Below, in pieces: positions 41,774 to 51,236 of a DNA stretch of 64,000 nt; position 1 is the stretch's first letter, and each line of letters begins with the position of its first letter. The translations under genes were made by a program, and so were the position numbers. The notes beneath the pieces are model-generated. The model did not search any database. It saw nothing but the letters and a program-made list of their open reading frames with translations, and had not been told where the DNA came from. Origin of the DNA: Competibacter sp963695105 (GTDB lineage Bacteria > Pseudomonadota > Gammaproteobacteria > Competibacterales > Competibacteraceae); assembly GCA_963695105.1 (NCBI GenBank), contig CAVOGC010000008.1, forward strand, positions 1-64,000. The letters are read 5' to 3'.

Positions 41774-43426
41774 ATGCATGAAGTCTTCAGCGAATTCGCC
41801 CTGCTGCTGCTGATTTCCGCCGCCGCCGGCGCCCTGGCCATGCGACTGCGCCAGCCGGTGCTGATCGCCTATATCGTCGTTGGTATCGTCGCCGGGCCGG
41901 CGGTGCTGGGGCTGGTGACAGCGCAAGACCAGATTGATTTGCTTGCCCAGGTCGGTGTGGCCGTGTTGCTGTTCATGGTGGGACTCAAACTCGATCTCCC
42001 ACACGTTCGCCATATCGGCCCGGTGGCGCTGGCCACCGGCCTCGGGCAACTCGGTTTCACCATCGTCCTCGGCTTCGCTCTTATCCTGCTCATGGGCAAG
42101 AGTGTGATGGAGGCGCTTTACGTAGCGGTGGCGCTGACGTTTTCCAGCACCATCATCATCATCAAGCTACTGTCCGACAAGCACGAGATCGATTCCCTGC
42201 ACGGGCGAATCGCGGTGGGCTTTCTGATCGTGCAGGACCTGGCCGTGGTGCTGGCCATGATGGCCATGAGCGCCCTGCGCGGCGGCGGTCAGGTCGGGGG
42301 CGCCGAGGTGGCCTTGTCGCTGGCCGGGCGGGTGACGGCGGCGGTTGCGCTGCTCTACGTTCTCATGCGCCACGTACTGCCTTGGGTGGTGACCCACATG
42401 GCCCGCTCCCAAGAGTTACTGCTGATTTTCGCGCTCGCCTGGGGCACGAGCCTTGCCGCGCTGGGCGAATGGACCGGCTTCAGCAAGGAGGCCGGCGCCT
42501 TTCTGGCCGGCTTCTCGCTGGCTTCGACCGCCTACCGCGACGCCATCAACGCGCGGCTCGCCGGCATCCGCGACTTCCTGCTGCTGTTCTTCTTCATCGA
42601 CTTGGGAGCCAAGCTCGACTTTTCCACCCTCAGTGGCGAGCTATGGCCGGCGGCCGTGCTGTCTCTCTTCGTTCTCATCGGCAACCCACTGATCGTCATG
42701 GTCATCATGGGCTACATGGGCTACCGCAAGCGCACCGGCTTCCTCGCCGGGCTCACCGTGGCGCAGATCAGCGAGTTTTCCATCATCTTCGTGGCCATGG
42801 GCATCTCTCTCGGCCATGTCGGCGTAGAGGCGCTGGGACTCACTACCCTGGTGGGCCTGGTGACCATCGCCCTGTCTACTTACATGATTCTCTATTCCCA
42901 TCCGCTGTATGAGCGGCTGGCGCCCTGGCTGAGGGTATTCGAACGGCGCCGTCCACACCGGGAATTGACGGTGGAGATGGAGCGCCGGGCGCTAGACCAA
43001 CCCGACGTGATCGTCTTCGGTCTCGGCCGCTTCGGCGCGAGGTTGGCCTTCGGACTCAAGGAAGCGGACCTTCAAGTTCTCGGCGTGGATTTCGACCCCG
43101 AAGTGGCGAGCAGGATGCGCCACAAGGGACTTGCCATACACTACGGCGACGGCACGGACACCAACTTTCTCGAGGGTTTGCCCCTGGCGGGCACGGCCTG
43201 GGTCGTGAGCACCTTTCCAGACCTCGCTTCGAACCTAAGCCTGCTACGGGCGCTGCGGGAGCGTCGTTGCGGCGCTGAAGTAGCCATCGTCGCGCGCCAG
43301 GAAGAGGAAGGCTTGGCACTCAAGCGGGCCGGCGCTCCGACCGTCATATACCCCATGCGTAACGCTGTGGATTACACCGTGGAAGCACTGACCGCAATCA
43401 TCCGGCCGATCAAGAAATCCATATGA
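41774..43426 (+). CDS. CPA2-type cation:proton antiporter with TrkA-N domain
   Basis: 550 residues. About twelve membrane segments (residues 1-380): FALLLLISAAAGALAMRLRQ, ALTFSSTIIIIKLLSD, FLIVQDLAVVLAMMAM. The last motif belongs to the KefB/C-like family that exports K+ or Na+ in exchange for H+. A C-terminal Rossmann TrkA-N domain (VIVFGLGRFGARLAFGLKEA, then VLGVDFDPE) binds a nucleotide regulator. Ion unknown. It lies directly upstream of a cation ATPase, suggesting joint cation or pH homeostasis. Confidence 0.93.
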   Translation: MHEVFSEFALLLLISAAAGALAMRLRQPVLIAYIVVGIVAGPAVLGLVTAQDQIDLLAQVGVAVLLFMVGLKLDLPHVRHIGPVALATGLGQLGFTIVLGFALILLMGKSVMEALYVAVALTFSSTIIIIKLLSDKHEIDSLHGRIAVGFLIVQDLAVVLAMMAMSALRGGGQVGGAEVALSLAGRVTAAVALLYVLMRHVLPWVVTHMARSQELLLIFALAWGTSLAALGEWTGFSKEAGAFLAGFSLASTAYRDAINARLAGIRDFLLLFFFIDLGAKLDFSTLSGELWPAAVLSLFVLIGNPLIVMVIMGYMGYRKRTGFLAGLTVAQISEFSIIFVAMGISLGHVGVEALGLTTLVGLVTIALSTYMILYSHPLYERLAPWLRVFERRRPHRELTVEMERRALDQPDVIVFGLGRFGARLAFGLKEADLQVLGVDFDPEVASRMRHKGLAIHYGDGTDTNFLEGLPLAGTAWVVSTFPDLASNLSLLRALRERRCGAEVAIVARQEEEGLALKRAGAPTVIYPMRNAVDYTVEALTAIIRPIKKSI

Positions 43427-43583
43427 AATCCCTGGCTTTTTTCCGCCCGCATGGATCGACGTTTTTCCGGAACGCTTTGGAACGCGGCTTCTCTTGCGTG
43501 TGGCCGCGAGCCCGAACAACTCGTCGGCGCACGGGTATACTGTCACAAATTAAAGATACTCTCCGCGAACCAGGAATAGCATC

Positions 43584-46307
43584 ATGATCGAACAACCCTC
43601 CCCGCAACAATCCCCGCTCTGGCACACGCTATCCCCCGATCAGGTTCTGCGCGAACTGGACACCGCGCCCGGCGGCCTGAGCGAAGAGGAAGCCGCCCGA
43701 CGACTGGACATTCACGGTCCCAACCGGCTGCGCCCTCCGCAGCGACGCGGGCTGCTCGCGCGCTTCCTGCTGCAATTCCACAACGTATTGATCTACCTGC
43801 TGCTGGTTTCGGCCGCGATCACCGGCACGCTGGGCCACGGCATCGACACCGCCGTGATCCTGGGCGTGGTCCTCATCAACGCCATCGTCGGCTTCGTGCA
43901 GGAAGGCAAGGCCGAATCGGCCATGGCCGCCATCCGCAACATGCTGTCGCCGCACGCCATGGTCTTGCGCGACGAGCAGCGCCAGGAAATCCCCGCCGAG
44001 GAACTGGCGCCCGGCGACTGGGTGCTGCTGCAATCGGGCGACAAGGTGCCCGCCGACTTGCGGCTGATCGAGGCCAGGAATCTGCGGATTCAGGAAGCGG
44101 TGCTCACCGGCGAGGCCGAGGCGGTGAATAAAACCACGGCCCCCGTCCCGGCCGCGGCGGCGCTCGGCGACCGCGCCGGCATGGCGTATTCCGGCACCCT
44201 GGTCAGCTACGGTCAGGGGCTGGGCGTGGTGGTGGCGACCGGCGAACAGACCGAGATCGGCCGAATCAGCATTCTGCTGGAGCAGGTCGAGGAAATCGCC
44301 ACGCCCCTGCTGCGGCAGGTGGCGCAATTCGGCCGCTGGCTGAGCCTGGCCATCCTGGTGGTGGCCGGCGCCACCTTTGCCGCCGGCGTACTCTGGCGCG
44401 GCCAGTCCATGGACGACATGTTCATGGCGGCGGTGGCGCTGGCGGTGGCGGCGATTCCCGAGGGGCTGCCGGCGATCATGACCATCATCCTGGCCATCGG
44501 CGTCCAGCGCATGGCGGCGCGCAACGCCATCATCCGCCGGCTGCCGGCGGTGGAAACGCTAGGCTCGGTGACCGTAATCTGTTCGGACAAGACCGGCACC
44601 CTGACCCGCAACGAAATGACCGTGCAGCGGGTCGTCACCACCGACCGACTCTTCGAAGTCAGCGGCGTCGGTTACGCGCCGACCGGCGGGTTCAGCATCG
44701 GGGGCGAACCGATCATGCCGGAAGACGCCGCCGACTTGCAGGTCATCGCCCGCGCCGTGCGCCTGTGCAACGACGCCAATCTGCGCGAGCGCGAGGGCGA
44801 ATGGCGCATGGACGGCGACCCCACCGAAGGCGCGCTGCTGGCCCTGGCGCTGAAATCCGGCCTCGACCCGATGGCCGAGCAGGCCCGGTTCCGCCGTCTG
44901 GACAGCATTCCCTTCGAGTCCGAGCACCGCTTCATGGCGACCCTGCACCACGATCATCACGGCGAGCATGTGATCCACGTCAAGGGTGCGCCGGAACGGG
45001 TGCTGGCAATGTGCGCGGACGAACAGCATCCCGATAACGCGCAACCCTTGCACCCGGAGTACTGGCACGAACACATCGAGGCGCTGGCGACGCAGGGCCA
45101 GCGGGTGCTGGCGGTTGCCCGCCGGCCGGTGCCCAAAACCCAGCACGAACTGACCTTCGCCGACGTCGAGGCCGGATTGACCCTGCTCGGCCTGCTCGGC
45201 ATCAGCGACCCGCCGCGCGAGGAAGCGATCCGGGCGGTACGACTCACCCAGCAGGCCGGCATTCGAGTCAAGATGATCACCGGCGACCACGGCGCCACGG
45301 CGCGGGCCATCGCCGCCCAGCTTGGCATCGGCGACAACCGGCGGGTACTGGCCGGACCGGAGCTGGAAACCATGGACGAGGCGGCGCTGCGGTCAGTGGT
45401 CCTGGACACCGATGTGTACGCCCGCGCCAGCCCCGAGCACAAGCTGCGGCTGGTCGCGGCCCTGCAGGACAACCACCAGGTGGTGGCGATGACCGGCGAC
45501 GGCGTCAACGACGCCCCGGCGCTCAAGCGCGCCGACGTCGGGGTGGCGATGGGAATGAAGGGCACCGAAGCGGCCAAGGAAGCGGCCGAGATGGTGCTGG
45601 CCGACGACAATTTCGCGTCCATCACCCACGCGGTGGAGGAAGGCCGCACGGTCTACGACAATCTGCGCAAGGCGCTGCTGTTCACCCTGCCGACCAACGG
45701 CGCCGAAGCGCTGATCATCATCACCGCCATCTTGTTCGGCACGGCGCTGCCGCTGACGCCGGTGCAGGTGCTGTGGGTGAACATGGTGACGGCGGTCACG
45801 CTGTCGCTGTCGCTGGCCTTCGAACCGGCCGAGGCGAACGTGATGCGGCGGCGGCCGCGCGACCCCGGCGAACCGCTGGTGAACGGCTTCATGCTATGGC
45901 GGATCGCCCTGGTGTCGGTACTATTGGTGATCGCCCCGCTGAACCTGTTTCTGTGGCAAACCGCGCAGGGCGTCTCTCCCGAGGCGGCGCGCACCGTGGC
46001 GGTCAACGCGCTGGTGATGGGCGAAATCTGTTATCTGTTCAACAGCCGCTTCATTTTCGATTCCTCGCTTTCGCGCCAGGGCCTGCTGGGCAGCCGTCCG
46101 GTGCTGATCACCATTGGCATCCTGCTGGTATTGCAACTGGCTTTCACCTATTTCCCGCCGGTGCAACGGTTGCTGGGCACCGCGCCGATCAGCGCCGCCG
46201 ACTGGGGCATCGTCACCTTGGCCGGCGTGGCGGTCTTCCTGCTGGTGGAGTTGGAAAAAGTGGTCTGGCGCCGGCTGCGGCCCGTGCCGTCCACCGAGGA
46301 AACTTAG
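43584..46307 (+). CDS. P-type cation-transporting ATPase (P2 type)
   Basis: 907 residues. N-terminal cation-ATPase domain, actuator LTGEAEAV, membrane motif IPEGLPAIMT (ion site), phosphorylation motif ICSDKTGTLTRNEM, nucleotide-binding domain KGAPERV, and the hinge MTGDGVNDAPALKRADVGVA. The C-terminal six-helix domain follows. Motifs place it with Ca2+/Na+/K+-type P2 ATPases, not heavy-metal P1 pumps (no HMA, no CPx). Exact ion unknown. 157 bases after the antiporter. Its 5' end is duplicated at 41242. Confidence 0.94.
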   Translation: MIEQPSPQQSPLWHTLSPDQVLRELDTAPGGLSEEEAARRLDIHGPNRLRPPQRRGLLARFLLQFHNVLIYLLLVSAAITGTLGHGIDTAVILGVVLINAIVGFVQEGKAESAMAAIRNMLSPHAMVLRDEQRQEIPAEELAPGDWVLLQSGDKVPADLRLIEARNLRIQEAVLTGEAEAVNKTTAPVPAAAALGDRAGMAYSGTLVSYGQGLGVVVATGEQTEIGRISILLEQVEEIATPLLRQVAQFGRWLSLAILVVAGATFAAGVLWRGQSMDDMFMAAVALAVAAIPEGLPAIMTIILAIGVQRMAARNAIIRRLPAVETLGSVTVICSDKTGTLTRNEMTVQRVVTTDRLFEVSGVGYAPTGGFSIGGEPIMPEDAADLQVIARAVRLCNDANLREREGEWRMDGDPTEGALLALALKSGLDPMAEQARFRRLDSIPFESEHRFMATLHHDHHGEHVIHVKGAPERVLAMCADEQHPDNAQPLHPEYWHEHIEALATQGQRVLAVARRPVPKTQHELTFADVEAGLTLLGLLGISDPPREEAIRAVRLTQQAGIRVKMITGDHGATARAIAAQLGIGDNRRVLAGPELETMDEAALRSVVLDTDVYARASPEHKLRLVAALQDNHQVVAMTGDGVNDAPALKRADVGVAMGMKGTEAAKEAAEMVLADDNFASITHAVEEGRTVYDNLRKALLFTLPTNGAEALIIITAILFGTALPLTPVQVLWVNMVTAVTLSLSLAFEPAEANVMRRRPRDPGEPLVNGFMLWRIALVSVLLVIAPLNLFLWQTAQGVSPEAARTVAVNALVMGEICYLFNSRFIFDSSLSRQGLLGSRPVLITIGILLVLQLAFTYFPPVQRLLGTAPISAADWGIVTLAGVAVFLLVELEKVVWRRLRPVPSTEET

Positions 46308-46936
46308 AGACAAGCCTGCGGGTGCGATGTTTCAGATGCGGGCATGGCGCTTACCGGCGCAAACAGACAATTCGCCCGCCGCCATCGACCGGCGGAACCG
46401 GCCAACGGGCGGGTCAATGACGCGAATTGGGCGGCGCCGGCGGGAAATCCCGGAAAGTGGGAACCCGGTCCCCGTCCGGTTCCGGACGGTTCGCCGCACC
46501 CATGGTCTCCTCGGCCAAGCCGAGCGAAATCGGCCGGCTCGTCCGACAGCAGGTTGTCGTACAGGGTCGGGTCCCAGCACTCGATTCGATGGGCGTAGGC
46601 CAACAGGATCACGGCGTCGCGGATGCCGGCGTAGTCCAGCAGCCGCCGAGGCAACAGCAGCCGGCCGCTGCCGTCCAGTTCCAGCTCGGTCGCGCCGCGA
46701 TGGAAATAGCGGACGAACTCGCGGTGCTTCTTGACGTACAGGTTGAGGCGGTCGAGTTCGGCGGTTACCCGCCGCCACTCCGGCAGCGGGTATAACACCA
46801 GGTGTTGCTCGAAACCGCGGTTGACCACCAACCGTCCCTCGGTCTCGGGCGGCAACTGCTTTCTCAGCGCGACCGGCAACGCGATCCGCGCCTTGGAATC
46901 GAGTTTGCATTCGAATTCGCCGAGAAAATTCGTCAT
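46304..46936 (-). CDS. mraZ: MraZ-like DNA-binding protein, orphan, probable 3' frameshift
   Basis: The N-terminal about 145 residues are MraZ: two SpoVT/AbrB-type halves with the DxxxR motifs DSKARIALPVALRKQL and DGSGRLLLPRRLLDY. MraZ represses the division/cell-wall operon in bacteria that have it. Here no rsmH, ftsL or mur gene follows. The last 65 residues (LGRGDHGCGEPSGTGRG onward) are low-complexity and unlike MraZ. One base earlier or later near 46520-46526 the frame reads LAEETMGAANRPEPDGDR and ends naturally at 46414. A hairpin CTCGGC-CAA-GCCGAG lies at that spot. The tail is therefore probably a frameshift artefact or mutation. The stop overlaps the end of the convergent ATPase. Confidence 0.82.
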   Translation of the reverse strand: MTNFLGEFECKLDSKARIALPVALRKQLPPETEGRLVVNRGFEQHLVLYPLPEWRRVTAELDRLNLYVKKHREFVRYFHRGATELELDGSGRLLLPRRLLDYAGIRDAVILLAYAHRIECWDPTLYDNLLSDEPADFARLGRGDHGCGEPSGTGRGPGSHFPGFPAGAAQFASLTRPLAGSAGRWRRANCLFAPVSAMPASETSHPQACL

Positions 46937-47137
46937 GACTCCAGCTTAGCCGCGTTCGGTCATCCCTGACAAATATTCAAACATTTCGAAGGGCGCGAAC
47001 CACTTTGCTGCCGATCTTCATCTTATTCTCCCTCGCCCTCTTCGCATCAGCAAGCCGTCCGACCCGACCTGAAGGGAATGACGGCCATGGACAGCCCATT
47101 CAAGGACGCCGTTGCCGGTCGGGGGTGGGCGCACTGT

Positions 47138-48922
47138 TCAAGGCTCCCTGGGTTTGGGCGACGCGACGGGTTGCCCGGCGGCGGCCTGACCCAGACCTCG
47201 CGCCACCGTGCTGTTGCCGAGAAAACCGAAGATCGCCGCCGCCGCCGGTAGTGAAGCGCCGGAGTCGCTGCCCTCCACCAGCACGCTCGGCACCTTGACC
47301 GCATCGGGGTTGGCGGCGATGAACGCCAGCACTTCCTTGACCATTGCCAACTGGTAGGTCAATTCCCGGCCCAGTACGTTGGCCTGGGCCTGCTGGCCGG
47401 CGGCGATTTCCTGCAAGCGCAACTTCTCGCCCTCGCCGCGCAACTGCGCCGCCGTGCGATCCTGCTTGGCCACCTCGACCTGAATTTCCGCCCGCACCAG
47501 CTCCGGTTGCTGTTCGGCGGTGGCGCGGGCCTTTTCGGTTCTGATCCGCTCTTCCTGCGCCTGCTGCTCCTTGCGGAAGGTGGTGATCATCTGCTGGGCC
47601 AATTGCTCGCGCTTGCGGGCCAGCAGCAGTTCGGGCGGAATCACCGGGTCGCCGAAACGCACTTCGCGGATCGACACCCCGGCGTTGCGCGCCTCGGGGA
47701 TCAGCGCATCCAGCACCGCCTGCTCCAACTGCGGCCGCTTGTCCTGTAAATCCAGCACCCGGCGCACGCTTTGCAGGTTGTCGCCATCCTGACCGTCCGC
47801 GATCGGCGCCGTGGACCCGGTGACGTTGCGCACGATGCTGCGCACGGTCGGGGTGATGATCTTGTCCTCGACCGCCTGCAAATCGCCCACCGAAGCCACC
47901 ACGAACGGCGCGTCCTCCGGCGCAACCTGGGCCAGCACCCGCAGATCCTGCGGGATTTCCCAGCCCTCGACCCGCAGCAATACGGCGTTATCGGCGGCGC
48001 TCTGCGGCGTCACGATCTCCTCCCGCTCGGCGGTCTGCTCGATCTGACCGTTCTGATTCAAGGTCAGGTTGATCCGCCGCCGGGCATAGCCGCCCTGGTA
48101 CTGCCAGGTCTGGATGCGGGTATCAACCAGCGTGACCTCGTAGGCCCGCCGGTTGAGGTAATAGGTGCCGGGCAGCAGCGGCTCGTTCCAGACCCCGCGG
48201 CAACCCTTGGGCACCAGCGGGATCGACTGTTTGGCGGTGCGTTCGTCGCGCACTGGCCGACAGGCGTCGTCCGGCTTTTGCTGCACGTTCGACTTGATCA
48301 CCGCCACGAAACCGGCTGGAATCGAGGTGGCCAGAAACTGATCCCCCTTGACGTGGACGTCGAACAGGTACTGATTCAGCCGGTAGCGGCCCGGCTTCAG
48401 CACCGTCAGTTGCGGCCCTTTCTGACCCTTCCCTTCGGTCAGAAAATAGCGGGCGTCGAGCATCTTCTGTTCATCGGACCAGGCATCGGTCAGAAACTGA
48501 TCCGGCCGCAGCGGCAAGCCGTCGCGGGTGACGAGGTAGCCGTAGCGACCCTCCGGAATCGTGGTCACCGCTTGCTGCTCGACCTCGTACAGCAGGTTCA
48601 GCAGGGGCTTGAAGTGGAAGCCGGGACCGAGAATCTCCGCCTGGGGACCCGCCTCGCCATCCATGGCGATGATGTGGCCGGGCGGCAACTGCTTGAGTCC
48701 GTAGATCAGTTTCAGATGGCCGACCTTGTCCTGATCGACGATCACGAACGAGGTCGCCAGGATCATGAACACCGCCGCCAGCGCCAGGGCCAAGCGCGTG
48801 CCGGTTCTGAGCCAGCCCAGCGACAACGCCTTGCCCCCGCGGGTGGTTCGGGTTTCCGGGATCAGGCGCGGCACGAAGATCGCGCCGAGCGCGAACAGAA
48901 CGATCAACAGCAACAGGGTCAT
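47138..48922 (-). CDS. SPFH/band-7 (flotillin-like) membrane protein
   Basis: 594 residues. Two N-terminal membrane helices (MTLLLLIVLFALGAIFVP; LALALAAVFMILATSFVIV), then an SPFH domain starting around VDQDKVGHLKLIYGL and GFHFKPLLNLLYEV. A long coiled coil follows (KREQLAQQMITTFRKEQQAQ; EERIRTEKARATAEQQPELV) and an Ala/Gly-rich tail. Such proteins form membrane microdomain scaffolds. The role here is not known. Standalone on the minus strand, 48 bases downstream of the DUF779 gene. Confidence 0.9.
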   Translation of the reverse strand: MTLLLLIVLFALGAIFVPRLIPETRTTRGGKALSLGWLRTGTRLALALAAVFMILATSFVIVDQDKVGHLKLIYGLKQLPPGHIIAMDGEAGPQAEILGPGFHFKPLLNLLYEVEQQAVTTIPEGRYGYLVTRDGLPLRPDQFLTDAWSDEQKMLDARYFLTEGKGQKGPQLTVLKPGRYRLNQYLFDVHVKGDQFLATSIPAGFVAVIKSNVQQKPDDACRPVRDERTAKQSIPLVPKGCRGVWNEPLLPGTYYLNRRAYEVTLVDTRIQTWQYQGGYARRRINLTLNQNGQIEQTAEREEIVTPQSAADNAVLLRVEGWEIPQDLRVLAQVAPEDAPFVVASVGDLQAVEDKIITPTVRSIVRNVTGSTAPIADGQDGDNLQSVRRVLDLQDKRPQLEQAVLDALIPEARNAGVSIREVRFGDPVIPPELLLARKREQLAQQMITTFRKEQQAQEERIRTEKARATAEQQPELVRAEIQVEVAKQDRTAAQLRGEGEKLRLQEIAAGQQAQANVLGRELTYQLAMVKEVLAFIAANPDAVKVPSVLVEGSDSGASLPAAAAIFGFLGNSTVARGLGQAAAGQPVASPKPREP

Positions 48923-48970
48923 AAGCCATCTCGTTTAAATACAAAGGAAAGTCGATTATCGCACGCTGCG

Positions 48971-49345
48971 TCAAGGGGCCAACTCTCGCTCCAAAGTCGC
49001 CCATTCCGCGTCGCTGAACAGGCGCGAGCGGGTCAGGAAACGCAATCTCTCCGGCCCTTCCAGCGAGAACATGCCGCCCCGTCCGGGCACGACATCGATA
49101 ATAAGCTGGGTATGCTTCCAGTATTCGTACTGGGCGGCGCCGATGTAAAACGGGCAACCGCCGATCTCGCCCAACCGCACGTCGCCGTCGCCCACCAGCA
49201 ACTCGCCGTCGGGATAACACATCGGCGAACTGCCGTCGCAGCAACCGCCGGATTGATGGAACATCAGCGGACCGTGCTTGGCCTTGAGCCGCGCGATCAG
49301 ATCCAGGGCGGCGTCCGTCGCCAATACGCGGGAAACGCTAGTCAT
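48971..49345 (-). CDS. DUF779 family protein
   Basis: 124 residues from ATG 49345 (MTSVSRVLATDAALDLIARL); an in-frame upstream ATG at 49384 overlaps a palindromic repeat and is unlikely. Conserved HGPLMFHQSGGCCDGSSPMC with a Cys cluster and EYWKHTQLIIDVVPGRGGMF mark DUF779. The family is regularly found beside aldehyde dehydrogenases, as here (77 bases from the ALDH stop); a metal- or redox-linked helper role is inferred from that link. Confidence 0.9.
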   Translation of the reverse strand: MTSVSRVLATDAALDLIARLKAKHGPLMFHQSGGCCDGSSPMCYPDGELLVGDGDVRLGEIGGCPFYIGAAQYEYWKHTQLIIDVVPGRGGMFSLEGPERLRFLTRSRLFSDAEWATLERELAP

Positions 49346-49382
49346 GACGAGCCTCCATCGGGTTGAACCCACCCGCATCTTC

Positions 49383-49406
49383 AACCCCTCTCCAACGGGA
49401 GAGGGG
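49383..49406. repeat. GGGAGAGGGG palindromic repeat
   Basis: CCCCTCTCC-AAC-GGGAGAGGGG between the ALDH and DUF779 genes. A similar element is at 61308-61331. This kind of dispersed intergenic palindrome is common in gammaproteobacteria; here it could also act as a hairpin between the two genes. Confidence 0.7.
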
Positions 49407-49422
49407 AGAATGAACGGCGACC

Positions 49423-50943
49423 TCAGAAGAAACCCATCGCCTTGGGGTTATAGCTCACCAGCAGATTCTTGGTCTGTTGGTAATGATCCAGCATCATCCT
49501 GTGGTTTTCCCGCCCGACTCCGGACTGCTTGTAGCCACCAAACGCCGCGTGCGCCGGGTACAAGTGATAGCAGTTGGTCCACACCCGCCCCGCCTTGATG
49601 CCGCGTCCCATCCGGTAGGCGACGTTCATGTCGCGGCTCCATACCCCGGCGCCCAGACCGTACAGGGTGTCGTTGGCGATGGCCAGGGCGTCGGCGGCGT
49701 CCTTAAAAGAGGTGACCGCCAGCACCGGGCCGAAGATTTCCTCCTGGAACAGGCGCATTTTGTTATGCCCCTGGAACACGGTGGGCTGGATGTAGAAACC
49801 GCTCTTCAGCTCGCCGCTCAGTTCGGCCCGATACCCGCCGGTCAGACATTCGGCCCCTTCCTGCCGACCGATATCCAGGTAGCTGAGAATTTTCTCCACC
49901 TGTTCGGTGGAAACCTGGGCGCCAAGCATGGTTTCGGTGTCGAGCGGATGACCTTGCCTGACCGCTTTTACCCGTGCCACCGCCCGCTCCATGAACCGTT
50001 CATAGCCGGATTCCTGAACCAGCGCCCGTGACGGGCAAGTGCAAACTTCGCCCTGATTCAGGGCGAACATGGCGAAACCCTCCAGGGATTTATCGAAGAA
50101 ATCATCGTCCTGAGCCATCACATCGGCGAAAAAGACGTTGGGCGATTTACCACCCAGTTCCAGCGTAACCGGGATCAGGTTCTGCGAGGCGTACTGCATG
50201 ATCAGCCGCCCGGTGGTGGTCTCGCCGGTGAAGGCGATCTTGGCGACGCGCCGGCTGGAGGCCAGCGGCTTGCCGGCCTCCAGACCGTAGCCGTTGACCA
50301 CGTTCAGCACCCCGGCGGGCAATAGATCCTGGATCAGCTCCAGCAGCACCAGAATGGAGACGGGCGTCTGTTCGGCTGGTTTCAGCACCACGCAGTTACC
50401 GGCGGCCAGCGCGGGCGCCAGCTTCCAGGTCGCCATCAGAATCGGGAAATTCCAGGGAATGATCTGGCCGACCACGCCCAGTGGTTCGTGAAAATGATAG
50501 GCGATGGTGTCGTTGTCGATTTCCGACAACGTCCCTTCCTGCGCGCGAATGCAACCGGCGAAATAGCGGAAATGGTCAATCGCCAGCGGCAGATCCGCCG
50601 CCAGGGTTTCCCGCACCGGCTTGCCGTTGTCCCAGGTTTCCACCACGCCCAGCATTTCCAGATTGGCTTCGATGCGGTCGGCGATGCGGTTGAGCAGGTT
50701 GGCCCGTTCCGTCGTCGATGTCTGGCCCCAGGCGGGGGCGGCGGCATGGGCGGCGTCCAGCGCCTCCTCGATGTCCTCGGCGGTCGAGCGCGGCGCCTCG
50801 CAGAAAGTCTGGCCGGTAACCGGCGTGACGTTCTCGAAATACTCGCCCTTCACCGGCGGGACCCATTGACCGTTGATGAAGTTTTGATAACGGGATTTGA
50901 AACTGGCTTTCGAACCCGGCTGTCCGGGATTGGCGTACAACAT
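49423..50943 (-). CDS. NAD-dependent aldehyde dehydrogenase (AldB/ExaC type)
   Basis: 506 residues from ATG 50943 (MLYANPGQPGSKASFKSRYQ) with GGAGGAG upstream. Oxidises short aldehydes such as acetaldehyde to acids. Rossmann site GQIIPWNFPILMATWKLAPA, catalytic Glu in VTLELGGKSPNVFF, catalytic Cys in NQGEVCTCPSRALVQ, and the C-terminal GVGRENHRMMLDHY. The close DUF779 partner downstream is typical of this subgroup. Bases 50944-51236 hold no supported gene. Confidence 0.94.
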   Translation of the reverse strand: MLYANPGQPGSKASFKSRYQNFINGQWVPPVKGEYFENVTPVTGQTFCEAPRSTAEDIEEALDAAHAAAPAWGQTSTTERANLLNRIADRIEANLEMLGVVETWDNGKPVRETLAADLPLAIDHFRYFAGCIRAQEGTLSEIDNDTIAYHFHEPLGVVGQIIPWNFPILMATWKLAPALAAGNCVVLKPAEQTPVSILVLLELIQDLLPAGVLNVVNGYGLEAGKPLASSRRVAKIAFTGETTTGRLIMQYASQNLIPVTLELGGKSPNVFFADVMAQDDDFFDKSLEGFAMFALNQGEVCTCPSRALVQESGYERFMERAVARVKAVRQGHPLDTETMLGAQVSTEQVEKILSYLDIGRQEGAECLTGGYRAELSGELKSGFYIQPTVFQGHNKMRLFQEEIFGPVLAVTSFKDAADALAIANDTLYGLGAGVWSRDMNVAYRMGRGIKAGRVWTNCYHLYPAHAAFGGYKQSGVGRENHRMMLDHYQQTKNLLVSYNPKAMGFF

Positions 50944-51236
50944 GGTCGTTCTCCTCCAAGTCGTTCGAATCAATGTTGGTTTTGTTATTGAGAGGGGATG
51001 GTCGTGGTTCCAGGGTTGTGCCGGGAATCGCCATCCGCGGGTAGTGAACGCGCGAACGCCGGGCGAAGGCTTGCCCGGCCGACTAGCTCCGCCGTTCCGA
51101 AAATCCTTCCATCGCGGGATGAAACCCGGGGGGAAACTCTTTCGAACTTGTCATGCGCCGATTTCCCCACAATTGATTTGGGTTCTCTAAAGGCATAGCC
51201 TCAATATTCGAAAAATCAAAGCATGGAATGTCTCTC

